Origin: an uncultured Chthonomonas sp.
Lineage (GTDB): Bacteria > Armatimonadota > Chthonomonadetes > Chthonomonadales > CAJBBX01
Direction of reading: 5' to 3'
Assembly: GCA_903886985.1 (NCBI GenBank)
Contig: CAISOI010000711.1
Span: forward strand, 1 to 5,623
DNA: 5,623 nt
Below are positions 5,266 through 5,623 of the stretch, piece after piece. Each line of letters begins with the position of its first letter. The stretch's first letter is position 1. The notes beneath the pieces were generated by a model that saw nothing but the letters and a program-made list of their open reading frames with translations, was not told the origin of the DNA and made no database searches. The translations under genes and the position numbers were made by a program.

Positions 5266-5475
5266 ATGTTTAAATGGCTATCAAGGATTGCAGCGGTTCC
5301 CAGATTACTGATGGGATATTCCATCTTAAGAATGGATGTAATTCCCTTGCTCAAAGACCCCAACGTCCGGGCAGCCCTGGACAGGTTCAAGAACGACCCG
5401 GCGGTGGCAGAAGTAGTGCCGCGAATATCTGCCGAATGGCGAGAAGTCGAAATGAGTGTTAATGCGCTGAAGTAA
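5266..5475 (+). CDS. Hypothetical small basic/amphipathic protein, 69 residues
   Basis: ATG 5266 lies 1 nt after the TAG of the previous gene, with CGGAGGAAA (5252-5260) inside that gene, so the two are likely co-translated. The first 25 residues (FKWLSRIAAVPRLLMGYSILRM) are hydrophobic and basic, which suggests membrane association or a signal-like anchor. Residues about 26-69 are a charged helical region with a repeated-looking 'KDPNVRAALDRF / NDPAVAEVV' pattern of two related DP-turn helices (30-52), ending in SVNALK. I do not recognise a family. Its partner is probably the membrane protein upstream, because of the near-zero spacing. Confidence 0.5.
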   Translation: MFKWLSRIAAVPRLLMGYSILRMDVIPLLKDPNVRAALDRFKNDPAVAEVVPRISAEWREVEMSVNALK

Positions 5476-5490
5476 TTTCAAATGCCGAAT

Positions 5491-5578
5491 ATTGGCACTG
5501 TGGCGGGTGAATCCAGTTATGGTTTCTGCCCGCCAGTTTCCACATGCTGAAGCATGTAGATATAGGTGCCAGCGCCAC
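5491..5578. other. Nested inverted repeats with possible folded RNA, no gene seen
   Basis: After the last gene the 148 nt to the window end hold no ORF with a proper ribosome site, although a frame from ATG 5519 stays open to the edge. Three stems can be drawn: outer TGGCAC (5493-5498)/GTGCCA (5566-5571), first inner TGGCGGG (5501-5507)/CCCGCCA (5529-5535) extended by GAA/TTC and CC/GG, and second inner ACATGC (5542-5547)/GCATGT (5552-5557) with a TGAA loop. An alternative pairing, GTGGCG (5500-5505) with CGCCAC (5573-5578), competes. It could be a terminator cluster, a leader of the next gene, or a small RNA; no known family is recognised. Confidence 0.4.
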
Positions 5579-5623
5579 GTTTCACAGTACGTTTTAGCCA
5601 GAATGATGGATACTACTTTTGTG

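Noticed and set aside
5491..5580. tRNA or self-cleaving ribozyme in the structured 3' region
   Set aside because: No T-loop GTTCRA, anticodon arm or CCA geometry for a tRNA, and no CTGATGA/GAAA core for a hammerhead; twister-like conserved bases were not found either.
1..5623. CRISPR array, insertion sequence, integrase or att site
   Set aside because: No regularly spaced repeats, transposase or recombinase motifs, or tRNA gene seen on either strand.

Overview
This window reads as the virion-assembly module of a tailed phage or prophage, interrupted by one gene that is not a phage structural gene. All structural genes are on the + strand, closely packed, with strong AAGGAGG-type ribosome sites. 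The outer-membrane beta-barrel gene on the - strand (with a signal peptide) points to a Gram-negative-type host. Its conserved motifs resemble barrels I associate with Acidobacteriota and related groups, but that host assignment is a guess from memory and not shown by the sequence.

Layout. 3-173: C-terminal end of a probable Mu gp29/DUF935-type portal. 177-1154: prohead protease of the Mu I type, with a scaffold-like C-terminal half. An in-frame GTG at 645 behind an AAAGGAGG probably also makes the scaffold as a separate product, as in Mu I/Z and lambda C/Nu3. 1184-1600: small Ala/Gly/Val/Ser-rich beta protein, likely capsid decoration (DUF2190-like). 1648-2667: major capsid protein. 2685-2987: unknown 100-residue protein whose ORF contains a perfect 11-bp hairpin followed by a T-rich stretch. 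2992-4080 (- strand): secreted outer-membrane beta-barrel ('MetA-pathway/transporter'-like), convergent with the previous gene. 4081-4204: AT-rich divergent intergenic region with candidate promoters. 4205-4594 and 4585-5004: probable head-tail connector/adaptor and head-closure (stopper) proteins, overlapping by 10 nt. 5019-5264: coiled coil plus one membrane segment (XhlA/holin-accessory-like). 5266-5475: unknown 69-residue protein. 5476-5623: no convincing gene, but a set of nested inverted repeats.

How it fits together: portal, protease/scaffold, decoration and coat proteins build the procapsid; the connector and stopper genes complete the head-tail joint. The barrel gene sits between these two blocks like a lysogenic-conversion 'moron', with a possible terminator on its left and a possible promoter restarting the + strand operon on its right. 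The most interesting points are the nested scaffold start with a 7-nt anti-Shine-Dalgarno element upstream, the barrel insertion with its flanking signals, and the structured 3' region. All functional names rest on motif and gene-order recognition without database searches.
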